A DNA stretch of 64,000 nt from Pseudonocardia terrae (GCF_021343995.1 NZ_JAJTTE010000035.1:1-64000), one strand, 5' to 3'; shown: positions 35,755 to 44,258, numbered from the stretch's first letter. Notes: a model not told the origin generated them from the letters alone. Numbers and translations: made by a program.

Positions 35755-36774
35755 ATGGCAGTGGGAACGGCAGGACGGCTCTGGGCCCGGATCGGGACGG
35801 GCGTGGCGATCGCGGGTGCGGTCGGGCTGGGACTGGTGGCGGTGCCCGCCGGCGCGGGGGCGGCCCCGAACCTGCCCCCGGTCTCGCCGGAGGACCTCGT
35901 GGCCTCGGTCGAGAAGGCGAACCCCGGACCGCTGAACGGCACCGTCGAGCTGGACAACGCGCTCGGGCTGCCGGCGATCCCCGGCGCCCCGGACCTCGCG
36001 AACGGCACCAAGGACGCGCGCGTCTGGTCGGACGGGGCGGGCAAGGGCCGGGTCGCGCTGCCGTCGGCCCAGGGCGAGAAGACGCTGGTGTCCGACGGGA
36101 CCACCGCCTGGTCCTACGACTCCACGGACCGCACCGCCACGAAGAAGGCCGTCACGCCGGGCGAGCACCGGCCCGAGGCCGCGGACCCGACCCGCTCGGC
36201 CGCCGACGCGATCGCGAAGCTGCGCACCACCAGCACCGTGAGCGTCGACGGCACCGCCGAGGTGGCGGGCCGCCCGGCGTACGAGCTGGTTCTGGCGCCC
36301 AAGCCCACCGAGCGCACGCTGCTGCGCGAGGTCCGGATCGCCGTCGACTCCGAGAAGCGGATCCCGCTGCGACTCACCGTGCTGGCCACCGGCTCGTCCG
36401 ACCCGGCCCTCGAGGTCGGGTTCACCGACGTCACCTTCGGTCCCCAGGACCCGTCGCTGTTCACCTTCACCCCGCCGCCCGGCACCACGGTGAAGGAGGC
36501 CCCGCAGGGCGGCCCGGACCACGGCACCAACGGCGGCAAGCCGACCGTCGTCGGTGACGGGTGGGACGCGGTCGTGATCGCGAAGCGGCCCGCGCAGGAG
36601 CAGCCGTCCCAGGGGGCCCCGGACCTCTCGCGCCTCGGCACCCCGGTCAGCGGGTCCTGGGGCAGCGGGCGGCTGATCACGACGGCGGTGGCGAGCGCGA
36701 TCGTCACCGACGACGGGCGGGTCGCCGCGGGGGCGGTGCCCCAGCAGGTGCTCACCGAGGCCCTGTCGAAGTGA
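35755..36774 (+). CDS. LolA-like secreted/outer lipoprotein-sorting-fold protein
   Basis: A 339-residue exported protein with an N-terminal signal (GTGVAIAGAVGLGLVAVP, cleavage near AGAGAAP). The body matches the LolA/LppX-like DUF2092 fold: DARVWSDGAGKGRVALPSAQ, TTAWSYDSTDRTATK, GRPAYELVLAPK, and LFTFTPPPGTTVKEA. ATG 35755. It is coupled to the ABC ATPase gene (GTGA overlap). With the two-component pair this layout suggests an envelope-stress or antibiotic-response exporter unit. Confidence 0.85.
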   Translation: MAVGTAGRLWARIGTGVAIAGAVGLGLVAVPAGAGAAPNLPPVSPEDLVASVEKANPGPLNGTVELDNALGLPAIPGAPDLANGTKDARVWSDGAGKGRVALPSAQGEKTLVSDGTTAWSYDSTDRTATKKAVTPGEHRPEAADPTRSAADAIAKLRTTSTVSVDGTAEVAGRPAYELVLAPKPTERTLLREVRIAVDSEKRIPLRLTVLATGSSDPALEVGFTDVTFGPQDPSLFTFTPPPGTTVKEAPQGGPDHGTNGGKPTVVGDGWDAVVIAKRPAQEQPSQGAPDLSRLGTPVSGSWGSGRLITTAVASAIVTDDGRVAAGAVPQQVLTEALSK

Positions 36775-37724
36775 CGACCCTGCCCGTGCGGGAGGCTGCG
36801 CGGGTGACCGCCGCTCCCGCCGCCCGGGCCGTCGGCCTGCGGAAGGTGTACGGCCGTACGGTCGCGGTGGCGGGCCTCGACCTCGAGGTCCCCGCCGGCG
36901 CCGTGCTCGGCATGCTCGGCCCCAACGGCTCGGGCAAGACGACCCTGATCCGGCTGCTGCTCGGGCTGACCCGCCCCACCGCCGGGACCGCCGAGCTGCT
37001 GGGCCACCCGCTGCCGGAGGTCGCGGCCGCGCTCCCGCACGTCGGGGCGCTGGTCGAGGGACCCGGGTTCCACCCGTTCCTCTCCGGACGGGAGAACCTG
37101 CGCCGCCTGGCCGCCGCCGAACCGCTGCTCGACGCGGCGGCGATGCCCCGGGCCGTCGGCGACGCGCTGGAACGGGTGGGGCTCGCCCACGCGGCCGACC
37201 GCCGGTTCCGCGGCTACTCGCTCGGCATGAAGCAGCGGCTGGGGCTGGCCGGGGCGCTGCTCGTGCCGCGCCGGCTCGTGGTGCTCGACGAGCCGACCAA
37301 CGGCCTCGACCCCGCCGGCACCCGGGACGTCCGGGCGATCATCGCCGAGCTGCACGCCGCGGGCGCGACCGTGATCGTCTCCTCGCACCTGCTGGCCGAG
37401 GTGGAGGCGACCTGCACGCACGTCGCCGTCCTGCAGTCGGGCACGCTGGTCGCGGCCGGGGAGCTGCGGGGGCTGCTCGACTCCCGGACCGGCGGCCTCG
37501 TGATCGTGACGCCGGACGTCGAACCGGCCCTGCGCACGCTCGCCGAGGTCGGTGCCGTCGCGACCCGCGACAGCGGGGGCGAGCCCGGCGTCGTCGTCAC
37601 GGACGGGCCGGAGCCGCCCGAGATCGTCGCGCTGCTGGTGCGCGCGGGCGTCGCGGTGCACGAGGCGCGCCGGCGGCGGCCGCGGCTGGAGGAGCTGTTC
37701 GCGCAGCTCACGGAGGGACCATGA
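36771..37724 (+). CDS. ABC-2 type exporter ATP-binding protein
   Basis: A 317-residue ATPase: Walker A GPNGSGKTTLIRLLLG, signature present as YSLGMKQRLGLAGALL, Walker B LVVLDEPTNGLDPAG, and SSHLLAEVE. It belongs to the CcmA/drug-exporter (BcrA-like) group. GTG 36771 overlaps the LolA-like stop by 4 nt; its own stop overlaps the permease start (ATGA). Confidence 0.93.
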   Translation: MTTLPVREAARVTAAPAARAVGLRKVYGRTVAVAGLDLEVPAGAVLGMLGPNGSGKTTLIRLLLGLTRPTAGTAELLGHPLPEVAAALPHVGALVEGPGFHPFLSGRENLRRLAAAEPLLDAAAMPRAVGDALERVGLAHAADRRFRGYSLGMKQRLGLAGALLVPRRLVVLDEPTNGLDPAGTRDVRAIIAELHAAGATVIVSSHLLAEVEATCTHVAVLQSGTLVAAGELRGLLDSRTGGLVIVTPDVEPALRTLAEVGAVATRDSGGEPGVVVTDGPEPPEIVALLVRAGVAVHEARRRRPRLEELFAQLTEGP

Positions 37725-38575
37725 CGACGATCGCCGGCACGACCGCCGAGACCGGCACCCGCGCCGCCGCCCCGCTCGGCCGGATGCTCGCGGCCGAGGT
37801 GCGCTGGGTGTTCCGCCGCCCCCGCACGCTCGTCACGCTGGGCCTGTTCGCGCTGATCCCGATCCTCATCGCGATCGGCGTGGTCGTCGCCGACCGCAGC
37901 GGCGGGGGCGGGCTGATCGGGGCGGTCGCCGGCAACGGCCTGGTGCTCCCGATCGCGGCCCTGACGGTCGCGCTCGCCCTGCTGCTGCCGCTCGCCGTGG
38001 CCATGGCCGCCGCCGACGCGATCGCCGGCGAGGCGGCCAACGGCACCCTGCGCGGGCTGCTGCTCGCGCCCGTCAGCCGGCTGCGGCTGGTCGGGGTGAA
38101 GGCCTTCGGCGTGCTGGTCGTGGCCGCGGCCACGACGCTGACGATCGCGGTCGTCGGGGTGCTGGCGGGCATGGTCGTGGTCGGCAGCGCCGACGGCGGG
38201 ATGGTCACCCTGTCCGGCACCACGCTCGGCCTCGGGGCCGGGCTGGCCCGGGTCGCCCTCGTCGCCGTGTGGGTCGTCGGGCAGCTGGCGGCGGTGGGCG
38301 CGGTGGCGCTGGCGGTGTCGTCGCTGACCGAGCACCCCCTCGTCGTGCTGGCGAGCGTGCTGGGCGGGCTGATCGCGTTCGGGGTGCTGGGCGCGATCCC
38401 GGCGCTCGACTGGCTGCAGCCCTGGCTGCTCACCTCGGGCTGGTCGGCGGGGGCGGACGCGCTGCGCGACCCGATCACGCTCGACGCCATGGGGTCCTCG
38501 ACGCTGCGGGCGCTCTGCTACGCGGCGATCGGCGTCGGGTTCGCGGTCTGGCGCATGCAGCGCAGGGATGCCTGA
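37721..38575 (+). CDS. ABC-2 type exporter permease
   Basis: A 284-residue permease with six predicted helices: an N-terminal helix after RRPRTLVTLGLFALIP, NGTLRGLLLAPVSRLRLVGV as the cytoplasmic loop, and hydrophobic stretches VVAAATTLTIAVVGVLAGMV and LAAVGAVALAVSSL. ATG 37721. It pairs with the preceding ATPase; substrate unknown. Confidence 0.9.
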   Translation: MTTIAGTTAETGTRAAAPLGRMLAAEVRWVFRRPRTLVTLGLFALIPILIAIGVVVADRSGGGGLIGAVAGNGLVLPIAALTVALALLLPLAVAMAAADAIAGEAANGTLRGLLLAPVSRLRLVGVKAFGVLVVAAATTLTIAVVGVLAGMVVVGSADGGMVTLSGTTLGLGAGLARVALVAVWVVGQLAAVGAVALAVSSLTEHPLVVLASVLGGLIAFGVLGAIPALDWLQPWLLTSGWSAGADALRDPITLDAMGSSTLRALCYAAIGVGFAVWRMQRRDA

Positions 38576-38603
38576 GCCGCCCGTCTGCCCCATGATGGCC
38601 GGC

Positions 38604-38900
38604 ATGGCCGAACTGCTGGACGACGCCGCCGTCACCGCCGCGCTGGCCGACCTGCCGGGGTGGGAGCGCGACGGGGACGCGATCGTGCGCACCGCCGAGC
38701 TGCCGAGCTTCCCCGACGCGATCACGGTCGTCGACCGGGTGGCCGAGGACGCCGAGGAGCGGAACCACCACCCGGACATCGACATCCGCTGGCGGAAGGT
38801 CACCTTCCGGCTCTCGACGCACTCCGCCGGCGGGCTCACCGCGAAGGACACCGAGCTGGCCGCGCAGATCTCCGCGCGGATCGACGCCGCCGGGCGGTAG
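38604..38900 (+). CDS. 4a-hydroxytetrahydrobiopterin dehydratase
   Basis: Pterin-4a-carbinolamine dehydratase/DCoH family (98 residues from ATG 38604). The family signature is complete: EERNHHPDIDIRWRKVTFRL then STHSAGGLTAKD. ATGs at 38592 and 38595 are alternatives; starting at 38568 would overlap the permease. In bacteria without phenylalanine hydroxylase this family is linked to molybdopterin or pterin turnover. Confidence 0.9.
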   Translation: MAELLDDAAVTAALADLPGWERDGDAIVRTAELPSFPDAITVVDRVAEDAEERNHHPDIDIRWRKVTFRLSTHSAGGLTAKDTELAAQISARIDAAGR

Positions 38901-38940
38901 CGCTCCCGGCGGGGCGGTGGCGAGCCCGACGGGCCGGAGC

Positions 38941-39015
38941 GACTCAGCCGGGCGGCGGGTGATTCAGCCCGGGCGGCGGGTGATTCAGCCCGGGCGGCGG
39001 CTGACTCGGCCGGGC
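38941..39015. repeat. tandem repeat, about 21 bp
   Basis: About 3.6 copies of GAYTCAGCCCGGGCGGCGGGT lacking small variations (one copy is 20 bp). They overlap the last codons of the minus-strand hypothetical gene ending at 38985, whose tail reads RVSRRPG. Confidence 0.85.
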
Positions 39016-39599
39016 AAGGTGACCCGCGGGTCGGCGAGGAACGACTCGACGAAGGTCGCGCCCGCGCCGAGGGCGTAGCGCTTGTGCGCCGCCTCGGTGC
39101 CCGTGAGCAGGTACTCCGTCGCCGGGGCCCCGACCGGCCGCTCCGGCAGCGATCGCGCGATCTCCGCCCCGTACACCGCCGCCGCGACCTCGGCGGCGTG
39201 CGCGACCGCGGCCCGGTCGGGCCGGCGCGCGAGCTCCCCGGGCGCGAGGATCCCGAGGCCCGGGCCGGGATCGAAGCCGACGACCTCGCTGAGCGCGGCG
39301 AGCAGGTCGTCCTCCGCCGCGGCGGGCGACGGCCGTCGCAGCGCGAGCCGGTGCACCGGCACCGCCCGCAGGCCGCAGCGGGCGAGCAGGCGCGGGTCCG
39401 CGTCGACCGCCACGAGGATCTCGACCCCCGCGCCACCGGCGAGGAGGTGTTGCAGGAGGCCACCGGCCTCGGCCAGCAGTTCGGCACCGTCGACCGCCGC
39501 CACGACGACCCGCGACGCCCGCTCCAGCGGTGCCTCGGGGACGCGGTGGCGTCCGGTCCGCGTCGTCGCGGTCCCGGGTCCGCACAGTTCGCTGATCAT
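38985..39599 (-). CDS. conserved hypothetical protein
   Basis: About 204 residues from ATG 39599. ERASRVVVAAVDGAELLAEA is followed by HLLAGGAGVEILVAVDADPR, VVGFDPGPGLGILAPGELAR and PATEYLLTGTEAAHKRYALG, giving an alternating alpha/beta pattern with no recognised catalytic motif. An upstream ATG at 39626 is possible. Three-prime end lies in a tandem repeat. Not recognised. Confidence 0.6.
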   Translation of the reverse strand: MISELCGPGTATTRTGRHRVPEAPLERASRVVVAAVDGAELLAEAGGLLQHLLAGGAGVEILVAVDADPRLLARCGLRAVPVHRLALRRPSPAAAEDDLLAALSEVVGFDPGPGLGILAPGELARRPDRAAVAHAAEVAAAVYGAEIARSLPERPVGAPATEYLLTGTEAAHKRYALGAGATFVESFLADPRVTLPGRVSRRPG

Positions 39600-39748
39600 C
39601 ACCTGTCCAGAAGGGGAGGACTCCACTGTGGAGATCGGGCGGCTCCGTCACGGCGTTATGCAGCCGTGCGCGGCGTGCGGCGAGCGGTCGCCTGGTCGGT
39701 GAGCGGTTCGCCGCGCGGAAGTTCTCTCGATGGTCGAGACTGTCCGCT

Positions 39749-40234
39749 ATGACCGTTCACGCGTCATGGACCCGTCCGCCCGCCCTGCTCGCGCTGCTCG
39801 GTTTCGTCGCCGCGGTGGTGGTCGTCGCCGTCGTCGGCGGGCTCGCTTCGGCGTCGGCCTCGGAGCAGTACGCCTCGTTCGCGCGGCCCTCCTGGGCGCC
39901 GCCGTCGTGGCTGTTCGGGCCGGTCTGGACGGTGCTCTACGCGACGATCGCGGTGTCCGGCTGGCTCGTCTGGCGCCGGGCCGGGCTCACCGTGCCCGCC
40001 CACGTCGTCTACGCCGTGCAGCTCGTGCTGAACATGGCGTGGACCCCGCTCTTCTTCGCGGCGGGCCTGTACGGAGTCGCCTTCGCCGAGATCGTGCTGC
40101 TGTGGCTGTCGATCGTCGCGACGATCGCGCTCTTCGCCCGGCACAGCCGCGCCGCGGCCTGGCTGCTCGTGCCCTACCTGGGCTGGGTCACCTTCGCGGC
40201 CGCCCTCAACTACGCCATCTGGACGCTCTCCTGA
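39749..40234 (+). CDS. tspO: TspO/MBR family protein
   Basis: Five-helix tryptophan-rich sensory protein (161 residues): FARPSWAPPSWLFGPVWTVLY holds the WAPP signature, LNMAWTPLFFAAGLYG the LNxxW motif, and LVPYLGWVTFAAALNYAIW ends it. TspO binds porphyrins/tetrapyrroles and modulates stress responses. ATG 39749. It is upstream of the DAHP-synthase leader, 23 bp from the leader-peptide ATG. Confidence 0.93.
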   Translation: MTVHASWTRPPALLALLGFVAAVVVVAVVGGLASASASEQYASFARPSWAPPSWLFGPVWTVLYATIAVSGWLVWRRAGLTVPAHVVYAVQLVLNMAWTPLFFAAGLYGVAFAEIVLLWLSIVATIALFARHSRAAAWLLVPYLGWVTFAAALNYAIWTLS

Positions 40235-40257
40235 GCGTGGCTGCTACGGTGGTGCGC

Positions 40258-40323
40258 ATGGCGCGCCGATACTGGTTTAGCGGGCCGGCCCGGGATGGGT
40301 CGGCACGCAGCCTGCTGCGCTGA
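40258..40323 (+). CDS. aromatic leader peptide (Tyr-Trp-Phe)
   Basis: A 21-codon ORF, MARRYWFSGPARDG... ending SLLR then TGA 40321-40323. Codons 5-7 are Tyr (40270), Trp (40273), Phe (40276): all three aromatic amino acids in a row, directly upstream of DAHP synthase, the entry enzyme of aromatic biosynthesis. TACGGT at 40245-40250 could be a -10 with the transcript starting near the ATG. Ribosome stalling at these codons would sense shortage of any aromatic aminoacyl-tRNA. Confidence 0.85.
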   Translation: MARRYWFSGPARDGSARSLLR

Positions 40324-40386
40324 CCCATCCCATGAGAGCCGGTAACCACCTGGGCCGGCTCGGCGGATCTCGACCGGGGCCGGTCC
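40292..40386 (+). promoter_or_regulatory. attenuator RNA of the DAHP synthase gene
   Basis: Stem 1 pairs GGGATGGGTC (40292-40301) with GACCCATCCC (40322-40331), ten perfect pairs, with inner stem CGCAG/CTGCG. Stem 2 pairs GAGCCGG (about 40336) with CCGGCTC (about 40355). Stem 3 is GACCGG-GG-CCGGTC (about 40372-40385), just before the Shine-Dalgarno AAAGGA (40390). The 5' arm of stem 1 could alternatively pair nine of ten bases with GACCCACCCC (40394-40403), which overlaps the end of the Shine-Dalgarno and the spacer before the start codon. Confidence 0.7.
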
Positions 40387-40404
40387 GCGAAAGGACCCAC
40401 CCCA

Positions 40405-41484
40405 ATGTCCCCCCTCGATACCGCCGCCGGCCCGATTGCTGCGGCCGCGCTCGACCGGCACCGCACGGCACGGATCAGCCCGCTGCTCTCCCCCGCGCTG
40501 CTGCGCGACGAGCTGCCGGCCGACGACCAGGTCGCCGCGGTGGTCACCCGCGGCCGGGCCGACGTCGTCGACGTCCTCGACGGCCGCGACGACCGGCTGC
40601 TGGTCGTCGTCGGGCCCTGCTCGATCCACGACCCCGACGCGGCGCTCGACTACGCGCACCGGCTCGCGGCCCAGGCGGAACGGCTCTCCGGGGACCTGCT
40701 CGTGGTGATGCGCGCGTACTTCGAGAAGCCCCGCTCGACCGTCGGGTGGAAGGGCCTGATCAACGATCCGGGACTCGACGGCAGCTTCGACGTCAACCGT
40801 GGCCTGCGGACCGCCCGGCGGCTGCTGCTCGACATCACCGCGCTCGGCCTGCCGGTCGGCTGCGAGTTCCTCGACCCGATCACCCCGCAGTTCATCGCCG
40901 ACACCGTGACCTGGGGGGCCATCGGCGCCCGGACCGCGGCCTCGCAGGTGCACCGGCAGCTGGTCAGCGGCCTGTCGATGCCGGTCGGCATCAAGAACGG
41001 CACGGACGGCGACGTCCAGGTCGCCGTCGACGGCATCGGCGCCGCCGCGGCCCCGCACGTGTTCATGGGCATCAACCCCGACGGCCTCGCCGCCCTGGTG
41101 CGCACCACCGGGAACCCCGACGCGCACGTCATCCTGCGCGGCGGCGGGTCCGGCCCGAACTACTCCGCCGAGGACGTGGCCGACGCCCGTACGCGGCTCG
41201 CGAAGGCCGGCCTGCCCGAGCGCGTGGTCGTCGACGCCAGCCACGGCAACTCGCGCAAGGACCACGTGCGGCAGGCCGAGGTGGTGCGGGAGATCGCGGC
41301 CCGGATCGCCGGCGGGGACACCGGCGTGACCGGGCTGATGATGGAGAGCTTCCTGGTCGAGGGGAACCAGTCGCTCGGCGGCGAGCTCGTCTACGGGCGG
41401 TCGGTCACCGACAAGTGCCTGTCGTGGGACACCACCGCGGCCATGCTCGACGAGCTCGCCGCCGCGGTGCGCGCCCGGCGCTGA
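40405..41484 (+). CDS. aroG: 3-deoxy-7-phosphoheptulonate synthase, class I
   Basis: DAHP synthase of the AroFGH (type I alpha) group, 359 residues: condenses phosphoenolpyruvate and erythrose-4-phosphate. It has VVVGPCSIHDPDAALDYAHR near residue 68, MRAYFEKPRSTVGWKGLIND, GARTAASQVHRQLVSGLSMP, GIKNGTDG and VVDASHGNSRKD. Many actinobacteria rely on a class II enzyme, so this may be one of two isozymes. ATG 40405, Shine-Dalgarno AAAGGA. Expression is probably set by the preceding aromatic leader. Confidence 0.94.
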   Translation: MSPLDTAAGPIAAAALDRHRTARISPLLSPALLRDELPADDQVAAVVTRGRADVVDVLDGRDDRLLVVVGPCSIHDPDAALDYAHRLAAQAERLSGDLLVVMRAYFEKPRSTVGWKGLINDPGLDGSFDVNRGLRTARRLLLDITALGLPVGCEFLDPITPQFIADTVTWGAIGARTAASQVHRQLVSGLSMPVGIKNGTDGDVQVAVDGIGAAAAPHVFMGINPDGLAALVRTTGNPDAHVILRGGGSGPNYSAEDVADARTRLAKAGLPERVVVDASHGNSRKDHVRQAEVVREIAARIAGGDTGVTGLMMESFLVEGNQSLGGELVYGRSVTDKCLSWDTTAAMLDELAAAVRARR

Positions 41485-41523
41485 TCCGGGATGGGCCGGC
41501 CGCCCGGTGGGTATCCGCCCGGC

Positions 41524-41952
41524 ATGGGTGACTACGTGCAGTCCACCACCGTGGCGGCCGAGCCCGACGCGCTGTTCCGCTACCTGTCCGACGTCCACCA
41601 CCTCCCGGACTACTTCGACTCCATGCGCGAGGCGGAGCCGACCGGCGGCGCCCCCACCGGGGACGTGCCCGGCGGCGCCGAGGAGGTGCACGTCGTCGCC
41701 GACGTCGACGGCGAGCGCAAGGAGGGCGAGGCCTGGCTCGACAGCGACCCGGCTCTGCGCTCCCTGCGCTGGGGCTCCGAGGGCCCGAACGGCTACCACG
41801 GGGAGCTGTCCGTGAACGCGGCCGCCGGGGGCTCGGAAGTCACCGTCACCCTCCACACGGAGCACGTCGACGGCGACCGGATCCGCGCCGGCCTCGAACA
41901 CACCCTCGCCGAGATCAAGCGGACGGTGGAGGCCGGCGCCGACCCGTCCTGA
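41524..41952 (+). CDS. SRPBCC-fold protein
   Basis: A 142-residue single-domain SRPBCC protein: STTVAAEPDALFRYLSDVHH, LPDYFDSMREAEPTGG, ending in a long helix IRAGLEHTLAEIKRTVEAG. ATG 41524 chosen over upstream in-frame GTG/ATG because it begins the first strand. Probably binds a hydrophobic small molecule; role unknown. Confidence 0.8.
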   Translation: MGDYVQSTTVAAEPDALFRYLSDVHHLPDYFDSMREAEPTGGAPTGDVPGGAEEVHVVADVDGERKEGEAWLDSDPALRSLRWGSEGPNGYHGELSVNAAAGGSEVTVTLHTEHVDGDRIRAGLEHTLAEIKRTVEAGADPS

Positions 41953-41997
41953 CCACCGCGGAGCAGGACCGCCGCGAAAGGTCGGCGCGGTAGGGCG

Positions 41998-42450
41998 TCA
42001 GACGATCCGGCGGTGCTCCAGCCCGCCCGGCCCCGGCCGCCACGAGACGATCTTCGTGACCGTCACGACCACCGGCTGGGAGAAGGTGCGCAGCCACTCG
42101 GCGAAGCTCTGCCCGCCGAGCAGGGCATGGTACTTCTCCTCGAAGGGCGCCAGGTCGTCGGCGACGTCGTCGGGGCCGGCGAGTGCCGCCTCGCCCTCAC
42201 CGAGGACGATGTCCGCCCCGCCGGCGGCACTGTCCAGTGAGAAGGCCACGGCGGGGTTGCGCCGCACCCGCCCGACCTTCGCCGTGCCCGGGCGGCTGAA
42301 CACCACGATCCGCGGGTCCGCGAACAGGAACCAGACCGGTGCTGTGTGCGGCCGGGAGGTGCGGTCCACCGTGCTCAGCCACAGGATCGGCTCGCGCGCG
42401 CGCCGGGCCGCGACGGCGGCGTCCTGCGGGCCGAGCAGCGGGACGGTCAC
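41998..42450 (-). CDS. pyridoxamine-5'-phosphate-oxidase-like split-barrel protein
   Basis: FMN/F420-type split barrel (150 residues): ILWLSTVDRTSRPHTAPVWF, IVVFSRPGTAKVGRVRRNP, VAFSLDSAAGGADIVLGEGE, then a C-terminal SQPVVVTVTKIVSWRPG. The pattern fits actinobacterial F420- or heme/flavin-binding members (PPOX class). GTG 42450. It is divergent from the MFS gene. Confidence 0.85.
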   Translation of the reverse strand: MTVPLLGPQDAAVAARRAREPILWLSTVDRTSRPHTAPVWFLFADPRIVVFSRPGTAKVGRVRRNPAVAFSLDSAAGGADIVLGEGEAALAGPDDVADDLAPFEEKYHALLGGQSFAEWLRTFSQPVVVTVTKIVSWRPGPGGLEHRRIV

Positions 42451-42540
42451 GCAGTCACTCCAGCAGCCGCGTCCCGGCGCGGCAAGCGACGGGGCCGGAC
42501 GCTGCGCCGGCCGGAGGCGGCGGCGCGGCATTCCACGACG

Positions 42541-42559
42541 TCGTTCCCCGGTGGAACGA
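42541..42559. promoter_or_regulatory. palindromic operator upstream of the MFS exporter
   Basis: TCGTTCC-CCGGT-GGAACGA, 7-bp perfect arms, ends 20 bp before the MFS ATG. TTCCAC (42531) with GTGGAA (42551) gives a second overlapping inverted repeat. Typical of TetR/MarR control of drug exporters, though no regulator gene adjoins. Confidence 0.55.
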
Positions 42560-42579
42560 TTCTTTGCCAGACTGCGGGC

Positions 42580-44250
42580 ATGCCCCCCGACGCCCGGACC
42601 GCGGCGCCCGCCACCGGCCGCGGCTGGGCGCTGCCCCTCGTGGTGCTGATCGCCGGGATGTTCATGTCGGTGCTCGACACCAGCATCGTCAACGTCGCGG
42701 TGCCGACGATCCAGAACTCCTTCGGTGCGACCACCGACGAGGTGCAGTGGGTCGCCACGGCCTACACGCTGGCGCTCGGCGTGGTCGTGCCGCTTTCGGC
42801 CTGGTTGTCGGACCGGTACGGGGCGACCGTCGTCTACATCGTCTCCCTGCTCGCGTTCGCCGGCGGCTCGGCGCTGTGCGGGGTGGCGTGGAGCCTGGAG
42901 AGCCTGGTCGCGTTCCGCATCGTGCAGGCGATCCCGGGCGGGATCCTGCCGGTGGTCACGCTGTCCATCCTCTACCGGATCGTGCCGCGCGAGCAGCTCG
43001 GCGCGGCCATGGGCCTCTACGGGCTGGGCATCATCGTCGCCCCCGCCGTCGGCCCGACGCTGGGCGGCTACCTGGTCGAGTACGTGGACTGGCGACTGAT
43101 CTTCTTCATCAACGTGCCGGTCGGCGTGCTCGGTGCCGCGGCGGCGGTCGCGGTCCTCCCCCGGTTCGGCCCGACCCGCCGCGCCCGGTTCGACGTCCTC
43201 GGCTTCCTGAGCATCGCCGTCGCCCTGTTCTCCCTGCTCCTGGCCCTGTCCGAGGGGCAGGACTGGGGCTGGACCTCGCTGCCGACCGTCGGCCTCGCCT
43301 GCCTCGGCGTGCTCTGCCTGGCCCTGTTCGTGGTGATCGAGCTCGAGGTCGACGAGCCCCTGCTCAACGTCCGGGTGTTCCGGTACTGGCCGTTCACGAA
43401 CTCCCTGCTGATCATCTCGGTGCTGTCGGTCGGGCTGTTCGCGGTGCTCTTCTACGTCCCGGTCTACCTGCAGCAGGCCCAGGGCATGGGGGCGTTCGAG
43501 GCCGGGTTCGTGCTGCTCCCGCAGGCACTGATCATGGCGGTGCTGATGCCCGTCGCCGGGCGGCTGTACGACCGGATCGGGCCGCGGTGGCCGGCGTTCG
43601 CCGGGCTGCTGGTGTGCGCGGGCGGGACCTACCTGCTGCGCGGGCTCACCGCGGTGACCTCGCACGTCGAGATCGCGCTGCTGCTGATGCTCCGCGCGGC
43701 CGGCATGGGCATGGCGATGATGCCGGTGATGACCGGCGGGCTCGCGAGCGTCCCGGTCAGCGAGGTCAACTCCGGCAGCGCGTTCAACAACGTCGTGCAG
43801 CGGACCGCGGCGGCGCTCGGTCTGGCCGTCCTCACGGCGGTGGTCACGGCCACCCAGGCGCAGATGCTCTCCGACCGCTCCGCCCTCGTCGGCCCGGACA
43901 CCCCGGTCCCGGCGCTCGGGCCCGGCCGGGAGGGCCACGTGCTCGGCCTCTACGTGACCTACCGGCAGACCGCCAACCAGTCCTTCGTCGAGGCGCTGGA
44001 CAACCTCATGGTCCTCACGACGGTGATCACCCTCGTCGGCGCGGCGCTCGCGCTCCTCCTGCGGTCCGGCAAGGCGCCTGCGGCACAGGCGGATCCGGCG
44101 CCCGCCGGTCCGGGCGAGGCGGCCCGGGACGCCCCGACGCCGTCGTCCGGCCCCTCCGGGAACGGAGCGGCGACGACCGGGCACGCGACGGCCGACGAAC
44201 CCGGCGAATCCGACGACGCCCGCCGGGACCCGGTCCGCACGCAGGGCTGA
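42580..44250 (+). CDS. DHA2-family MFS multidrug exporter
   Basis: A 14-helix major facilitator (556 residues): IAGMFMSVLDTSIVNVAVPT (motif D1), SAWLSDRYGATVVY (motif A), GLGIIVAPAVGPTLGGYLVE (motif C) and INVPVG. The C-terminal 60 residues are a disordered Pro/Ala/Asp-rich tail. ATG 42580. It resembles EmrB/QacA exporters and probably works with the HlyD/EmrA-like protein encoded just downstream on the other strand. Confidence 0.92.
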   Translation: MPPDARTAAPATGRGWALPLVVLIAGMFMSVLDTSIVNVAVPTIQNSFGATTDEVQWVATAYTLALGVVVPLSAWLSDRYGATVVYIVSLLAFAGGSALCGVAWSLESLVAFRIVQAIPGGILPVVTLSILYRIVPREQLGAAMGLYGLGIIVAPAVGPTLGGYLVEYVDWRLIFFINVPVGVLGAAAAVAVLPRFGPTRRARFDVLGFLSIAVALFSLLLALSEGQDWGWTSLPTVGLACLGVLCLALFVVIELEVDEPLLNVRVFRYWPFTNSLLIISVLSVGLFAVLFYVPVYLQQAQGMGAFEAGFVLLPQALIMAVLMPVAGRLYDRIGPRWPAFAGLLVCAGGTYLLRGLTAVTSHVEIALLLMLRAAGMGMAMMPVMTGGLASVPVSEVNSGSAFNNVVQRTAAALGLAVLTAVVTATQAQMLSDRSALVGPDTPVPALGPGREGHVLGLYVTYRQTANQSFVEALDNLMVLTTVITLVGAALALLLRSGKAPAAQADPAPAGPGEAARDAPTPSSGPSGNGAATTGHATADEPGESDDARRDPVRTQG

Positions 44251-44258
44251 CGGCCCGC

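Noticed and set aside
40332-41531. 399-codon frame overlapping DAHP synthase
   Set aside because: It crosses the attenuator and the real gene in another frame; no recognisable product.
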